A stretch of 64,000 nt of DNA from Actinomadura rayongensis (GCF_009831215.1 NZ_WUTW01000002.1:1714479-1778478), one strand, 5' to 3'. Shown: positions 19,576-28,110, numbered from the stretch's first letter. The notes: generated by a model from the letters alone, not told the origin. Numbers and translations: made by a program.

Positions 19576-20280
19576 TTATCCGGCCCGGACGATGCGGTCG
19601 AGCCATTCGTCCAGGAGGGCGCGTTCACCTGCGGTCAGCACGGTGGCCTTCGGAAGGGCCGCGCTGAGCGCGATCGCGGCTCCCTGCGGTCCCGGCGTCG
19701 CGGGAGCCGGTGCGTCGGTGGTGATCGCTGCGATGACGGCGTCGCGGGCCATGTCCGACACGGTGAGGTCGCGCTGGTGTTCGGGCATGGACATCAACGA
19801 GAACGCCGCGCCGGTGCCGACGGCGTGGACAAGCCGTGCGGCGTGTTCCTCACTCACATGCAACCGGCCCGCCTCGGCGATGCGGTGGATGAAGGACGTG
19901 AGGAAAGCGAGGGCGGCCGCGGCCGCCGGAGGCGTGGCGCCGGGCCGGGGCTCGCCGTACATGAGGCTGTACAGTGCCGGGTTGTCCAGGGCGAACGCGA
20001 TGTTCAGCGACCATCCGGCCCGCAGGTCCTCGACCGGATCGCCGCTGGGACGCAGCCCTTCCTTGCTCTCCAGATGCCGGGCGAAGCCGTGGGCGGCCAC
20101 CGCGTCGAGAAGCCCCTGCTTGTCGCCGAAGATCCGGTAGATGGCCGGGGCCTGAACGCCGGCCGCGGCGCTGACCGCCCGGGTGGACACCGCCTCGCGG
20201 CCGCCCTGCTGAAGCAGCCGTGCCGCCGCGGCGATGATCCGATCCCGGTTCCGCTCACCAGCGGAGCGATCATTCTCCAT
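19576..20280 (-). CDS. TetR family transcriptional repressor
   Basis: 234 residues. The N-terminal helix-turn-helix (RDRIIAAAARLLQQGG, then VSTRAVSAAAGVQAPAIYRIFGDKQGLLDAV) is canonical; the C-terminal ligand domain resembles the TetR_C_33-like group (LYSLMYGEPRPG, EEHAARLVHAVGTG). An imperfect palindrome abuts the start codon (20281-20295), leaving no room for a ribosome-binding site; the mRNA may be leaderless with autorepression at the operator. A similar sequence lies before the amidohydrolase gene 2 kb away, a possible target. Confidence 0.92.
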   Translation of the reverse strand: MENDRSAGERNRDRIIAAAARLLQQGGREAVSTRAVSAAAGVQAPAIYRIFGDKQGLLDAVAAHGFARHLESKEGLRPSGDPVEDLRAGWSLNIAFALDNPALYSLMYGEPRPGATPPAAAAALAFLTSFIHRIAEAGRLHVSEEHAARLVHAVGTGAAFSLMSMPEHQRDLTVSDMARDAVIAAITTDAPAPATPGPQGAAIALSAALPKATVLTAGERALLDEWLDRIVRAG

Positions 20281-20295
20281 GTTAACGATGATAAC
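20281..20295 (-). promoter_or_regulatory. Putative TetR operator
   Basis: The + strand reads GTTAACGATGATAAC, an imperfect dyad (GTTA...TAAC) directly against the TetR start codon. The related GTTATCAACGATATT at 22341-22355 matches its complement at 12 of 15 positions. Palindrome next to a tetR gene is the usual arrangement for autoregulation; binding is inferred. Confidence 0.5.
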
Positions 20296-20479
20296 AAAGA
20301 ATGGTTAATGCTTTCACAGGGCCGGTTGTCGCCGACTATGGCAGGGGGTCAGGGCCGAAACGCGGAACGGGACCCGGGCGGTTTCAGGCCCCTCCGGTGC
20401 GCGGCTCCGGACGCGAGTGTTCGCGGGCGGGGGGCTCGGCCGAGGGCTCACGGGCGGCGGTCGCGACGGCGAGAGGACT

Positions 20480-21240
20480 GGGGGCGTGTTCCCTCCCGCG
20501 ATGAGGAAGACCACGAGCGAGGTCGAGTCGTTCAGCCGCAGGCCGAGGACATGGGGGGCCTCGTCGACGCGGATGTATTCGGTACAGAAGCGGCCCGCGG
20601 TGTAGGCGGCGGCGTATAGGGCGAGGCGCGACCTCGGTCGAGGTGGTAGCGGCGGTCGGCCCACAGGACCACGCCGGCCACGATCAGGCATCACAGTGAC
20701 TCATAAAGGAACACCGGGTGGTAGGTCGACTGTCCGGGGATCGTGCCGGGGCGGCTGGGATCGATCTGGAGTGCCCACGGGAGCGTGGTCGGGGCGCCGA
20801 AGAGCTCCTGGTTGAACCAGTTTCCCTACCGGCCGATGGCCTGGCCGAGCGCGATCCCGGGCGCCGCCGCGTCGGCGAAGGAGGAAAGGCGATGCCGTGG
20901 CGGCGGCAGCCGATCCAGGCGCCGAGCGCGCCGCCGACGACGGCTCCCCAGATGCCGATCCCGCCATCCCGCACAGGCAGGGCGTGCAGGCTGTCGCGTC
21001 CGGGACCGAAGCAGAGGCCGCTGCTGGTGGCGACGTGACAGATCCGGGCGCCCGCGATCCCGAAGGGGACGACCCAGAACGCGATATCGACGACGGCCTT
21101 CGGGGCGCCTCCGTGCGCCGCCCACCGGCGGCCGGTCAGCCGCACCCCCGCCACGACCCCGAGCGTCACCATCAAGGCGTAGCCGCGCAGCGGCAGCGGC
21201 CCCAGATGGAGCAGAACCGCCCGGGCGGGAGAATCGCCCG
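20480..21240 (-). pseudogene. lgt: Decayed prolipoprotein diacylglyceryl transferase
   Basis: Lgt would attach a diacylglyceryl group to lipobox cysteines. Recognisable blocks occur in order but in three frames: HLGPLPLRGYALMVTLGVV, WVVPFGIAGARICHVATSS, GIGIWGAVVGGALGAWIGCRR; then, after a frameshift near 20890, FADAAAPGIALGQAIGR, stop, GNWFNQELFGAPTTLPWAL, STYHPVFLYESL, stop; then, after a second frameshift near 20625, LYAAAYTAGRFCTEYIRV and HVLGLRLNDSTSLVVFLIA. Both in-frame stops (TAG in GR*GNW, TGA in YESL*) fall where relatives have Trp. No start codon is visible after the amidohydrolase stop. Surely non-functional; a working lgt must lie elsewhere. Confidence 0.88.
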
Positions 21241-21264
21241 GGCGGGGGGTCGTGCGGCGCGTGT

Positions 21265-22302
21265 TCAGCCGGTCGGGCGCTTGGCGCGAGCGGTGAGGCG
21301 CTCCCAGTTGCGGTGTCCGATGTCGGCTTTCTGCTCCTCGGTGAACGGTGAGTTCTCCAGGAAGGAGCGGGCTTCGCCGTTGCTGGTGTCGACGTAGGGG
21401 AAGCCGCCGGGGCGGAACCCGTAGGTGAAGGGGTAGTCGGTGGAGTACAGCATCCGGTCGGTGCTCATCACCTCCGCGGTCCAGCGCAGGTAGCGAGGGC
21501 TGTTGGTGCCGCTGCCCGCGACCCAGAAGTTCTGCGTGAAGTAGTCCGCCAACGGTTGCCGGAGCCCGCCCGCCTCGCCGAAGAAGCCGGTGTGGTCGAG
21601 GTAGAACAACACCACCTCCCCCCAGTGCCCGGCGATGACCTGCAGGTCGGGGAACCGATCGAAGACACCGGAGAAGATCATGCGCAGGTACTGGACGCCG
21701 AGGTCGTAGTACCAGCCGAGCCCGGCTCCGGCCAGCACGGGCCCCATGGGCTCGGGAAGGTCGGAATAGTAGGCGTCGATGACCGGCTGGACCGGCGTCT
21801 GCGGGTGGAAGTGCAGCGGCACGGCCAGCCGTTCGGCGGTCGCGTACAGCTCGTCGTTGTCCGGGTGGTCGGCCGGCTTCGCACCCGTCCGCCCGTACAG
21901 CATCGCCCCCGGGAAGCCCAGCTCGCACACGGCGCGCTCCAGCTCGGCCGCGGCCGCGGCCGGCGACTGGGTCGGGATCGCGGCGAAGGCCTGGAACCGG
22001 TCGGGACGGCCGGCGACGATCGCCGCGAGCTGGTCGTTGGCGTCCCGGGCCACCGCGATGGCATCAGCCTCGGGCAGGTCCTGCACCCCCGGGGAGGACA
22101 AGGACAGGACGGCGACGTCGATGCCCTGGTCGTCCATGTGGGCCAGCCGCTGCTCACCCACCTCGCGCAGGTTCTCGGCGACCGGCCCGTCCCCGAAACC
22201 GCGCGCCGGGACCTGCGGCGACCCCGCTCGCTGATATGCCTCGTACACCGCCGGCACGACGACCGTTTCCTCAACCCCGATGATCCGCAAGCGATCGGAC
22301 AT
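21265..22302 (-). CDS. Amidohydrolase_2 (ACMSD / gamma-resorcylate decarboxylase-like)
   Basis: 345 residues from ATG 22302; an ATG 12 nt upstream is also in frame. The TIM-barrel amidohydrolase fold is seen in DVAVLSLSSPGVQDL, RFQAFAAIPTQ, LHFHPQTP, DLQVIAGHWGE and STDYPF. Members decarboxylate or hydrolyse aromatic and related acids with one zinc or manganese. Later metal and catalytic positions look present (His in HFHPQ, His in AGHWGE, Asp in STDYPF), but the N-terminal motif is VEET where relatives have EEH, so one metal-binding His is missing. Substrate unknown. The upstream TetR-like site may control it. Confidence 0.88.
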   Translation of the reverse strand: MSDRLRIIGVEETVVVPAVYEAYQRAGSPQVPARGFGDGPVAENLREVGEQRLAHMDDQGIDVAVLSLSSPGVQDLPEADAIAVARDANDQLAAIVAGRPDRFQAFAAIPTQSPAAAAAELERAVCELGFPGAMLYGRTGAKPADHPDNDELYATAERLAVPLHFHPQTPVQPVIDAYYSDLPEPMGPVLAGAGLGWYYDLGVQYLRMIFSGVFDRFPDLQVIAGHWGEVVLFYLDHTGFFGEAGGLRQPLADYFTQNFWVAGSGTNSPRYLRWTAEVMSTDRMLYSTDYPFTYGFRPGGFPYVDTSNGEARSFLENSPFTEEQKADIGHRNWERLTARAKRPTG

Positions 22303-22340
22303 GACGCCCCCCATCTTGTTTCCAATGGAACTAACACTAT

Positions 22341-22355
22341 GTTATCAACGATATT
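22341..22355 (-). promoter_or_regulatory. Possible second TetR-type operator
   Basis: GTTATCAACGATATT resembles the complement of the site at the TetR gene (12 of 15 bases). It lies 39 nt upstream of the amidohydrolase start, in an unusually A/T-rich stretch, and a further GATAAC (22385-22390) is in inverted orientation. Shared regulation is inferred only. Confidence 0.35.
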
Positions 22356-22494
22356 TCCACTGTCAACGTGATTCGGTTTCCATCGATAACACACATTGGG
22401 TCCCCATCACGAAAGAGCGCGGGCTCTCGCCGCTGCCGATGCGCTGACGCTGTCGATGACGGCGCTCAGGCCACACCGTCGGTCGGTTCTTCGG

Positions 22495-23100
22495 CATGGC
22501 GGCCAGGCCGAAGGCCGGCAGCGACTCGGCCTGGGTGTCGGTGTGGACGACCTCGCCGGTGATCGTGGTGGCCTTGTGGTCCAGCAGCCCTTCGAACAGG
22601 TGGACCGCCTCCCACACCTCGCGCGGGATGAACCTGGTGAACAGGGCGATGTAGGAGTCGGCGACGTGCCGGTACACGATGCCGCCGTAGCCGCCGTACC
22701 GCACCGAGGTCTCCGCGAGGAGGTGTCGATCTGGGAGCCGTCAGCGCGGACCTTGAAGCCGTCGCCCCAAATGTGGGCGACGTCCAGGCACATGTACTTG
22801 TCGACGATCTCGCCGGACACCTTCACCAGGGAGGTGGCGGTGATGTGCTTGCGGCCCGGTGCGGAGATCTCGTGCGCCGACAGCGCGCCGCGCAGGTGCC
22901 GGGCCGTCTGGTGCGGGCCGATGTTCGTGCCGTAGGTGAACGTCACCACCGCATACCGGCCGAGCGCGTCGGTGATCTTAACGGCAGGCACGACAACAGC
23001 ACCGGGGTCGTGCGCCGCACCCAGGGCCTTCCGGTTCCCATAGTCGAGATAGTTGGCCCCCGTGTCCACCGCGGACCTGCTACTCACAGTGACTGCCGCC
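22495..23100 (-). mobile_element. Tn3-family transposase fragment (degenerate)
   Basis: Internal piece of a Tn3-type DDE transposase. One frame has ITDALGRYAVVTFTYGTNIG, PHQTARHLRGAL, HIWGDGFKVRADGSQID; after a small deletion and frameshift near 22730, the next has LLAETSVRYGGYGGIVY, HVADSYIALFTRFIPREVWE, LFEGLLDHK and HTDTQAESLPAFGLAAM. Homology stops sharply at both ends and no terminal inverted repeats, resolvase or complete DDE triad are visible, so the element is dead. It marks past transposition beside the tRNA-Ser fragment. Confidence 0.85.
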
Positions 23101-23752
23101 CCGGCCACAGGAGCGGGCACAGAGATCGTGCGTCCGGCGGGTCGAAGCCGGATCATCCGAGGTTCCCCGTCTCATTCGTGGTCGTCCGGAGCCGTTCGCG
23201 AACGTCCAGCGGATCACGCTTCCCCACGTCAGGGGCTAGGGCGGACGTCGGCGAACCACGACCCTCAGAATTGGAAAGCGTGTTGGGGCAACCCCTCACG
23301 AGGTCGAGTCTCGTATCCTCCGCACAGCCTGACCAGGCAAAACACCGAGGCCGGTACCCCACGGTCGTCGGTCCGTCTCGGCCGGTTCGGCGTCCCTGTC
23401 ACAGTCCGGTGCCGATCGCCTCTTCCGTCCTCCACGGCCTTCCTGACGGCAGTCTCGATCCCCTCCAGCAGCGTCTTCGATCCGTGGCCCGGTGTTCGCG
23501 CTCACGGTGACGAACTCGGGAACTTCGGTCTGGCCGGTCGTGCGGTGGGTGGATACCTGACGGGTATCGGGACGGCCCAAGAGGTCTTGGACGAGCGGCG
23601 GCCAGTGCAATGAGATCGAGGGCATCGTCCACCGGCCGTTCGCCCGGCATGTGACCTGGACGGCAAGTCCGCTGTCTCCAGCGTTGGCGGCCGAGCAGGC
23701 GACCCAGAACTGTGGACGCCGCGTTCGGCACACGAAGGAAAGGTATGTGGCC
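23101..23752. other. Intergenic/remnant region with tRNA-Ser fragment
   Basis: About 650 nt without a supportable protein gene. The only recognisable item is the 3' part of a tRNA-Ser gene at 23271-23322. Open frames on both strands in 23330-23750 have no family resemblance that I can name. Confidence 0.4.
23271..23322 (+). repeat. 3' fragment of a tRNA-Ser(GGA) gene, likely old attachment site
   Basis: The sequence matches a tRNA-Ser from the anticodon loop (TTGGAAA, anticodon GGA) through half the anticodon stem, the long variable arm (TTGGGGCAACCCCT), the T arm (ACGAG/CTCGT) and acceptor strand ATCCTCC plus G. No 5' half (GGAGGAT..., D arm) lies upstream. The T loop reads GTCGAGT instead of TTCGAAT, so it is not a working tRNA. 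Such 3' tRNA copies are left by integrases at the far end of an integrated element. Confidence 0.7.
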
Positions 23753-24832
23753 ATGGAGTTCGACCGGCAACGGCGCAACGTCGTGAAAGGCCTGGTCTCG
23801 GGTGGGCTGGCGGCGGCGGGCGCATCCGTCCTGCCCCGGTCGGCTTCGGCGGAGGTCCCGTCGCCCTCGGCGCGGCACACCGTCCGGGCACTGTGGCGCG
23901 CGCGGAGTCCGCTGCCGGTCAAGCGCGCCGAGGTCGGGGTGGCCGCGATCGGGGGGCGGCTCTACGTCGTGGGCGGCACGGTGCAGCAGGGCGACGAAGC
24001 TCCCACCTGGGCGTCGACGGTAGTGCAGAGTTACGACCGCCGCCAGGACCGGTGGTCGAGCTGTGCCCCTCTGCCCAGGCCGCTCACCCACGTCGGCGTG
24101 GCCGCGCTGGGCGAACGGCTGTACGCCTTCGGCGGGTTCACCAACGCCGTCCACCTCGACCCGCAACCGGATGCCTACGTCTACGACCCGTACGGCGACG
24201 CGTGGGAGCGCCTCCCGGACATGCCGGTGGCTCTCGGGTCGATCGGGGTGGCCGCCGTCCGCGGGCGGCTGCATCTGCTCGGAGGGCGGGATTCTCACCG
24301 TGTCGTCACTCCGGAAGGATCGCCCGTCTCGCTCGGGTTCGGCACCGTACGCACGCATCACGTCTTCGACCCCCGGCACAACGGCTACCTCACGGCCGAG
24401 CCCCTGCCGGTTGAGAGCAGGGACCATGCGGGCGTCGCGGTTCTGGGTGACCGTGTCCACGTCGTCGGCGGCCGGGTTGAGGACGTTGACGACAACCTCG
24501 ACCGCCATGACGTGTACGACGTCCGCAGCCGGCGCTGGACCCAGGCCGCCCCGCTGCCGGCCGCCCGGTCCGCCGGCGCAGCGGTCGTCCTGGACGGACG
24601 CATCGTCTACGCGGGTGGCGAATGCAGGCCGGGCAGCAGCACCGAGACGTTCGACGACGTCACTGTTTATGACCCTGGTACTGAGCGGTGGAGTACCGCC
24701 GAAGCGCTGCCGGGCAGTCGTCACGGATTCGGTGCGGCGGAGGTGGACGGCCGCGCCTACTTCGTCGCCGGTTCGCCGAACTGTGGAGGAGGAGCGAGTG
24801 CCGACACACTGGAGCTGACCATCCGCTTTTGA
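23753..24832 (+). CDS. Exported Kelch-repeat beta-propeller protein
   Basis: 359 residues from ATG 23753 (GTG 23747 is an in-frame alternative). The N-terminus has a twin-arginine signal (RQRRNVVKGLVSGGLAAAGA, then SASA), so the protein is probably exported folded. Six Kelch-like blades follow with the GGRLYVVGG / LGERLYAFGG / RGRLHLLGG / LGDRVHVVGG / LDGRIVYAGG / VDGRAYFVAG pattern and Trp-containing turns (DRWSSCAPLP, DAWERLPDMP, RRWTQAAPLP, ERWSTAEALP). No catalytic residues can be assigned; Kelch propellers usually bind proteins or sugars, and galactose-oxidase-like enzymes share the fold. A panE pseudogene follows. Confidence 0.88.
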   Translation: MEFDRQRRNVVKGLVSGGLAAAGASVLPRSASAEVPSPSARHTVRALWRARSPLPVKRAEVGVAAIGGRLYVVGGTVQQGDEAPTWASTVVQSYDRRQDRWSSCAPLPRPLTHVGVAALGERLYAFGGFTNAVHLDPQPDAYVYDPYGDAWERLPDMPVALGSIGVAAVRGRLHLLGGRDSHRVVTPEGSPVSLGFGTVRTHHVFDPRHNGYLTAEPLPVESRDHAGVAVLGDRVHVVGGRVEDVDDNLDRHDVYDVRSRRWTQAAPLPAARSAGAAVVLDGRIVYAGGECRPGSSTETFDDVTVYDPGTERWSTAEALPGSRHGFGAAEVDGRAYFVAGSPNCGGGASADTLELTIRF

Positions 24833-24962
24833 CAGCACAGCGGTCCGTGCGTGCACCCGGGCTGCGGGAGCGCATCGTCCATCCTCAGTGCGCCGGGCCG
24901 AGGGCGGACAGGACGGCGGTCCGGGGCGACCTCGCGCGGCTGCGGCTGAAAGGCTCGATCCC

Positions 24963-25655
24963 ATGCGCCACATCATCATCGGAGCAGGCGCGATCGGCGG
25001 CACCGTGGGCGGGCGGCTCGCCGAGGTGGAGCACGACGTGGTGCTCGTCGCGCGCGGCGCCCACTACGAGGCGCTGCGCGAGCACGGCCTGCGCGTGACA
25101 ACACCCGATGGGACCCGCACCCACCGGCTCCCCGTCATCCAGCACCCCGGCGAACTGGGTGAGTTGCGGACGGACGACGTGCTGTTCCTCTCCGTCAAGA
25201 CGCACGACGGCGAGGCGGCGCTCGATGCCTGGAGCCCGCGCCCGGTGGCGGCGGCGGCACAGCGGCCGAACGACTCCCGCTGATCTGTGCGCAGAACGGC
25301 GTCGAGAGCGAACGCATGGCCCTGCGCCGCGTCCGCCACGCCTACGGGATGTGCGTCTGGCTCCCTTCGACGTAAGTGGAGCCCGGCGTCGTATCCGCGG
25401 CCGGCGCCCCCTACACGGGCATCCTGCACATCGGCCGCTACCCGGCGGGCGTCGACGAGACGGCCCGGAACATCGCGGCAGACATGGAAAGACCAAGCTG
25501 CTCGCACCCGTCGTGCCTGATGTCATGCGCTGGAAGTACGGCAAACTCCTCGCCAACCTGATCAACGCCATCGAGGCCGCCACCGGGACGGTCACCAGCG
25601 GCGCGGGCGTCGCACTTCTCAAGGGCTCGTCCTGCCCGACCGCCGCGTGCGCTGA
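24963..25655 (+). pseudogene. panE: Decayed 2-dehydropantoate 2-reductase
   Basis: A ketopantoate reductase-like gene broken in several places. It starts well (MRHIIIGAGAIGGTVGGRLA, the NADP-binding GxGxxG, then VLFLSVKTHDGEAAL), shifts frame near 25250, continues as LICAQNGVESERMALRRV and MCVWLPST, meets a TAA (25373-25375), goes on with VEPGVVSAAGAPYTGIL and GVDETARNIAADM, shifts again near 25490 and ends with VPDVMRWKYGKLLANLINAI. The K...N catalytic neighbourhood is split between frames. Non-functional; the C-terminal quarter is missing before the LysR gene. Confidence 0.85.
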
Positions 25656-25669
25656 CCGCCTCCCGGCGC

Positions 25670-26545
25670 TCAGTCCCCTCGCGTGCCCGCACGGCGGTAG
25701 GTCTCGGCCGCGATGCGCACGAACGAGCGGACCAGCGGGGAGGAGCCGGCCGCCGGCCAGGCCACGACCAGCCTGCTCGGGGGCCGGTCGGTGACGGGGA
25801 CGATGACCAGTCCGGCGGGTACCACCTGGTCGAGCGGGGCGAGGGCGGACATGCCGCTCCACAGCACGGCCTGCAGGCACTCCTGGACGGTGCGCATCGG
25901 AGCGCCGTGGCCGTCGCCGTCCGGTGCGCCGGTCCAGTACGCGCGCCACACCGGGTCGGTACCGGTCGGCAATTGCACCCATCGCCGATCGGGCAGATCG
26001 GCGAGCTGCACCGCGGGCCGGGCGGCGAGCGGGTCGTCGTCGCGGACGACGAGCCCGACCGGTTCGGCATGCAGGACGTGGTTGCGCAGGCCGGCGTCCT
26101 GGAACGGCAACCGGGTCAGCGCGACGTCGACCAGCCCCGCGCGCAGCCCGGCGCTCGGATCGGTCAGATCACTTTCATGGACGTGTACGGACACGTCCGG
26201 CCGGAGCCGCCGGAAGGCCGCGGCGATCCGGCCGGCCACCAGTTCGGCGGTGTCGGCCAGCGACCCGACGGTCAGCGTGGCGGGGCCGACGGCGGCGCGG
26301 ACGCGTGCCTCGGTCCGGTCGGCCTGCTCCAGCAGCGACCGGGCGTCGGCGTAGAGGATCGCGCCGGCCTCGGTCAGCTCGACCCCGCTGGGGATTCGGT
26401 GGAACAGGGCTGCGCCGAGGTCGGCCTCCAGCCGGTGGATGGCCCGGCTCAGCGGCGGCTGCGTGATGTGCAGCCGGGCGGCGGCCCTGCCGATGTGCCG
26501 CTCCTCGGCGACCGCGACGAAATACCGCAGTTTACGCAAGTCCAC
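25670..26545 (-). CDS. LysR family transcriptional regulator
   Basis: 291 residues from GTG 26545 (another GTG lies 3 nt upstream), the normal family length. The N-terminal winged HTH is canonical (DLRKLRYFVAVAEERHIGRA, LHITQPPLSRAIHRLEADLG, LFHRIPSGVELTEAG). The C-terminal periplasmic-binding-like domain (LTVGSLADTAELVAGRIAAAFRRL) senses the co-inducer. It is divergent from the dihydroxyphthalate-decarboxylase-like gene, with a LysR-type dyad between them, so it probably activates that gene in response to an aromatic or similar acid. Confidence 0.94.
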   Translation of the reverse strand: MDLRKLRYFVAVAEERHIGRAAARLHITQPPLSRAIHRLEADLGAALFHRIPSGVELTEAGAILYADARSLLEQADRTEARVRAAVGPATLTVGSLADTAELVAGRIAAAFRRLRPDVSVHVHESDLTDPSAGLRAGLVDVALTRLPFQDAGLRNHVLHAEPVGLVVRDDDPLAARPAVQLADLPDRRWVQLPTGTDPVWRAYWTGAPDGDGHGAPMRTVQECLQAVLWSGMSALAPLDQVVPAGLVIVPVTDRPPSRLVVAWPAAGSSPLVRSFVRIAAETYRRAGTRGD

Positions 26546-26554
26546 CACGTCACC

Positions 26555-26569
26555 ATACCGAGCCGGTAT
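26555..26569. promoter_or_regulatory. LysR-type T-N11-A operator
   Basis: ATACCG-AGC-CGGTAT is a perfect 6-bp inverted repeat with the T-N11-A spacing of LysR boxes, placed 10 nt upstream of the LysR start in the 101-nt divergent gap. Binding by the adjacent regulator is inferred. Confidence 0.6.
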
Positions 26570-26646
26570 CGATCGAACTGAAAGAGCGTTGGCCGCCCAG
26601 ACCCCTCGGTTCCGAGAATCGAGCCACCGAGCAATGGAGGCGACGC

Positions 26647-27648
26647 ATGAAAGATCTGAACCTGCGTATCGGAACCTTCCGGTACGACACGACCGAAGCC
26701 CTGTTCGACGGATCGGTGACGGTGGACGGCGTCGGCGGCACCACGATGTCGACCGCCGCGACCCTGCCCGAGATCTTCGAGCGGATGACGTGCGGCGACG
26801 ACGTGGACGTGTCCGAGTTCGGCATGACCTTCCTGCTCCGCGCACTCGACCAGGGCATGCCGTTCGTCGCCATTCCCGTCTTCCCGGCCCGGGTCTTCCG
26901 CCACTCGTGCGTGTTCGTCAACACCGGCAGCGGAATCACCGAGCCCGCCGATCTCGTCGGCAAGACGATCGGCGAATTCGGGATCTACGGCCAGGATTCC
27001 GGTGTCTGGGCCAAGGGCATCCTCGCCGACGAATACGGTTTCCGTCCCGAACGCAACCGTTGGGTGATCGGCGGGCTGGAGCACCCCGCACCGCCGTTCA
27101 CCTTCACCGGCCACCCCCACCCCGACGACCTCGACATCACCACCGCACCCGAGGGCAGGACGCTGTCCGCGATGCTCGACGACGGCGAGATCGACGCGCT
27201 GTTCACCGCCAACGTCCCGCAACCCTTCCTGAACGGCTCCCCCAACATCACCAGGCTGTTCACCGACTACGAACCCGTCGAGCGGGACTACTACCGCCGG
27301 ACCGGGAACTTCCCGATCATGCACACCGTCATCGCCAGAAGGGAACTGCTGGAGAGCCGCCCCGGACTCGCACGCGCGATCTACACCGCCTTCTGCGCCG
27401 CCAAGGAATCCGGCGCCGAGCGCTACCGGAAGTTCCGCCGCCTCTACCAGACACCCGTCATGCTGCCCTGGGTCAACGCCCTGATCGAGAAGAACGACCG
27501 GCTGTTCGGCGAGGACTGGTGGCCCTACGGGACGTCCGCGAACCGGACGGCGCTGGAGACCTTCCTGCGCTACCACCACGAGCAGGGCCTGTCGGCACGC
27601 CGCTGGACGGTCGAGGAGATCGTCGCCCCCGAATTGCTCGACACGTGA
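26647..27648 (+). CDS. 4,5-dihydroxyphthalate decarboxylase / substrate-binding-like protein
   Basis: 333 residues; GGAGG lies 7 nt before the ATG. The fold is that of periplasmic binding protein type II: RMTCGDDVDVSEFGMTFLL, PFVAIPVFPARVFRHSCVFV, ADLVGKTIGEFGIYGQDSGVW, RWVIGGLEH. This matches the group named after 4,5-dihydroxyphthalate decarboxylase. No signal peptide and no ABC permease or ATPase genes are nearby, so a cytoplasmic enzyme or sensor is more likely than a transporter subunit. Controlled, by position, by the divergent LysR protein. Substrate unknown. Confidence 0.85.
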   Translation: MKDLNLRIGTFRYDTTEALFDGSVTVDGVGGTTMSTAATLPEIFERMTCGDDVDVSEFGMTFLLRALDQGMPFVAIPVFPARVFRHSCVFVNTGSGITEPADLVGKTIGEFGIYGQDSGVWAKGILADEYGFRPERNRWVIGGLEHPAPPFTFTGHPHPDDLDITTAPEGRTLSAMLDDGEIDALFTANVPQPFLNGSPNITRLFTDYEPVERDYYRRTGNFPIMHTVIARRELLESRPGLARAIYTAFCAAKESGAERYRKFRRLYQTPVMLPWVNALIEKNDRLFGEDWWPYGTSANRTALETFLRYHHEQGLSARRWTVEEIVAPELLDT

Positions 27649-27765
27649 GCACCCGACCAAGAAGGTGCCGATAACAAGCATTTCCGCGCTATTAAGCCCG
27701 GTCCAGCACCACATACGGGGTAATAAGCAGCGGTATGTGGACCGAGCATCGCAACGTACAGATCG

Positions 27766-27798
27766 TGAGCGTTTCGCTCAGTGGTGAGAAGTCACCAC
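27766..27798. repeat. Two tandem perfect hairpins
   Basis: TGAGCG-TTT-CGCTCA (27766-27780) is directly followed by GTGGTGA-GAAG-TCACCAC (27781-27798). Neither has a T-run. They may act together as a terminator-like or mRNA-stabilising structure about 120 nt after the decarboxylase-like gene, or be operators. Confidence 0.5.
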
Positions 27799-28062
27799 CG
27801 CTCTACAACGGCCGGGCCGATCACGACAGCCCTTGGCCCGCAACGAATTGCGGCCGGTGGCCGGCGTCGCCGAGCGGCAATGAAGCCTGCCCCGCGCTGC
27901 CCGCAGGCGGTTCCCCACTTTCCACATCACCGCCAGCGTTGTCACACACAGTCACGGCGTGTCGAAGGTAGCAGAGTTGTTGCCGATTGGTGACGGTCTG
28001 TGACCCTGGATGCCGCGTCGTCACGTCCAGGACGGGGGTCGAATGAGGGTAAAACGATCTTA

Positions 28063-28092
28063 AGGCCGGTCTCCTGCGTGGAGAACCGGCCT
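28063..28092 (-). terminator. Terminator downstream of tRNA-Pro
   Basis: AGGCCGGT-CTCC pairs with GGAG-A-ACCGGCCT around a 5-nt loop with a single bulged A. On the minus strand the hairpin is followed after a few bases by GTTTT. It lies 19 nt beyond the tRNA 3' end. Confidence 0.65.
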
Positions 28093-28110
28093 CTGATCTG
28101 CTTCTTTGGG

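Larger units (their letters stand above)
27649..28110. other. Intergenic region, 462 nt, with hairpins
   Basis: No gene is supportable. It holds two adjacent perfect hairpins (27766-27798) and the hairpin terminator of the tRNA gene (28063-28092). Otherwise nothing recognisable. Confidence 0.5.

Noticed and set aside
16077..21000. In-frame TGA/TAG at Trp positions as possible stop-codon recoding
   Set aside because: All other genes use TGA as a true stop, and the same genes also have frameshifts and missing parts, so simple decay explains it.
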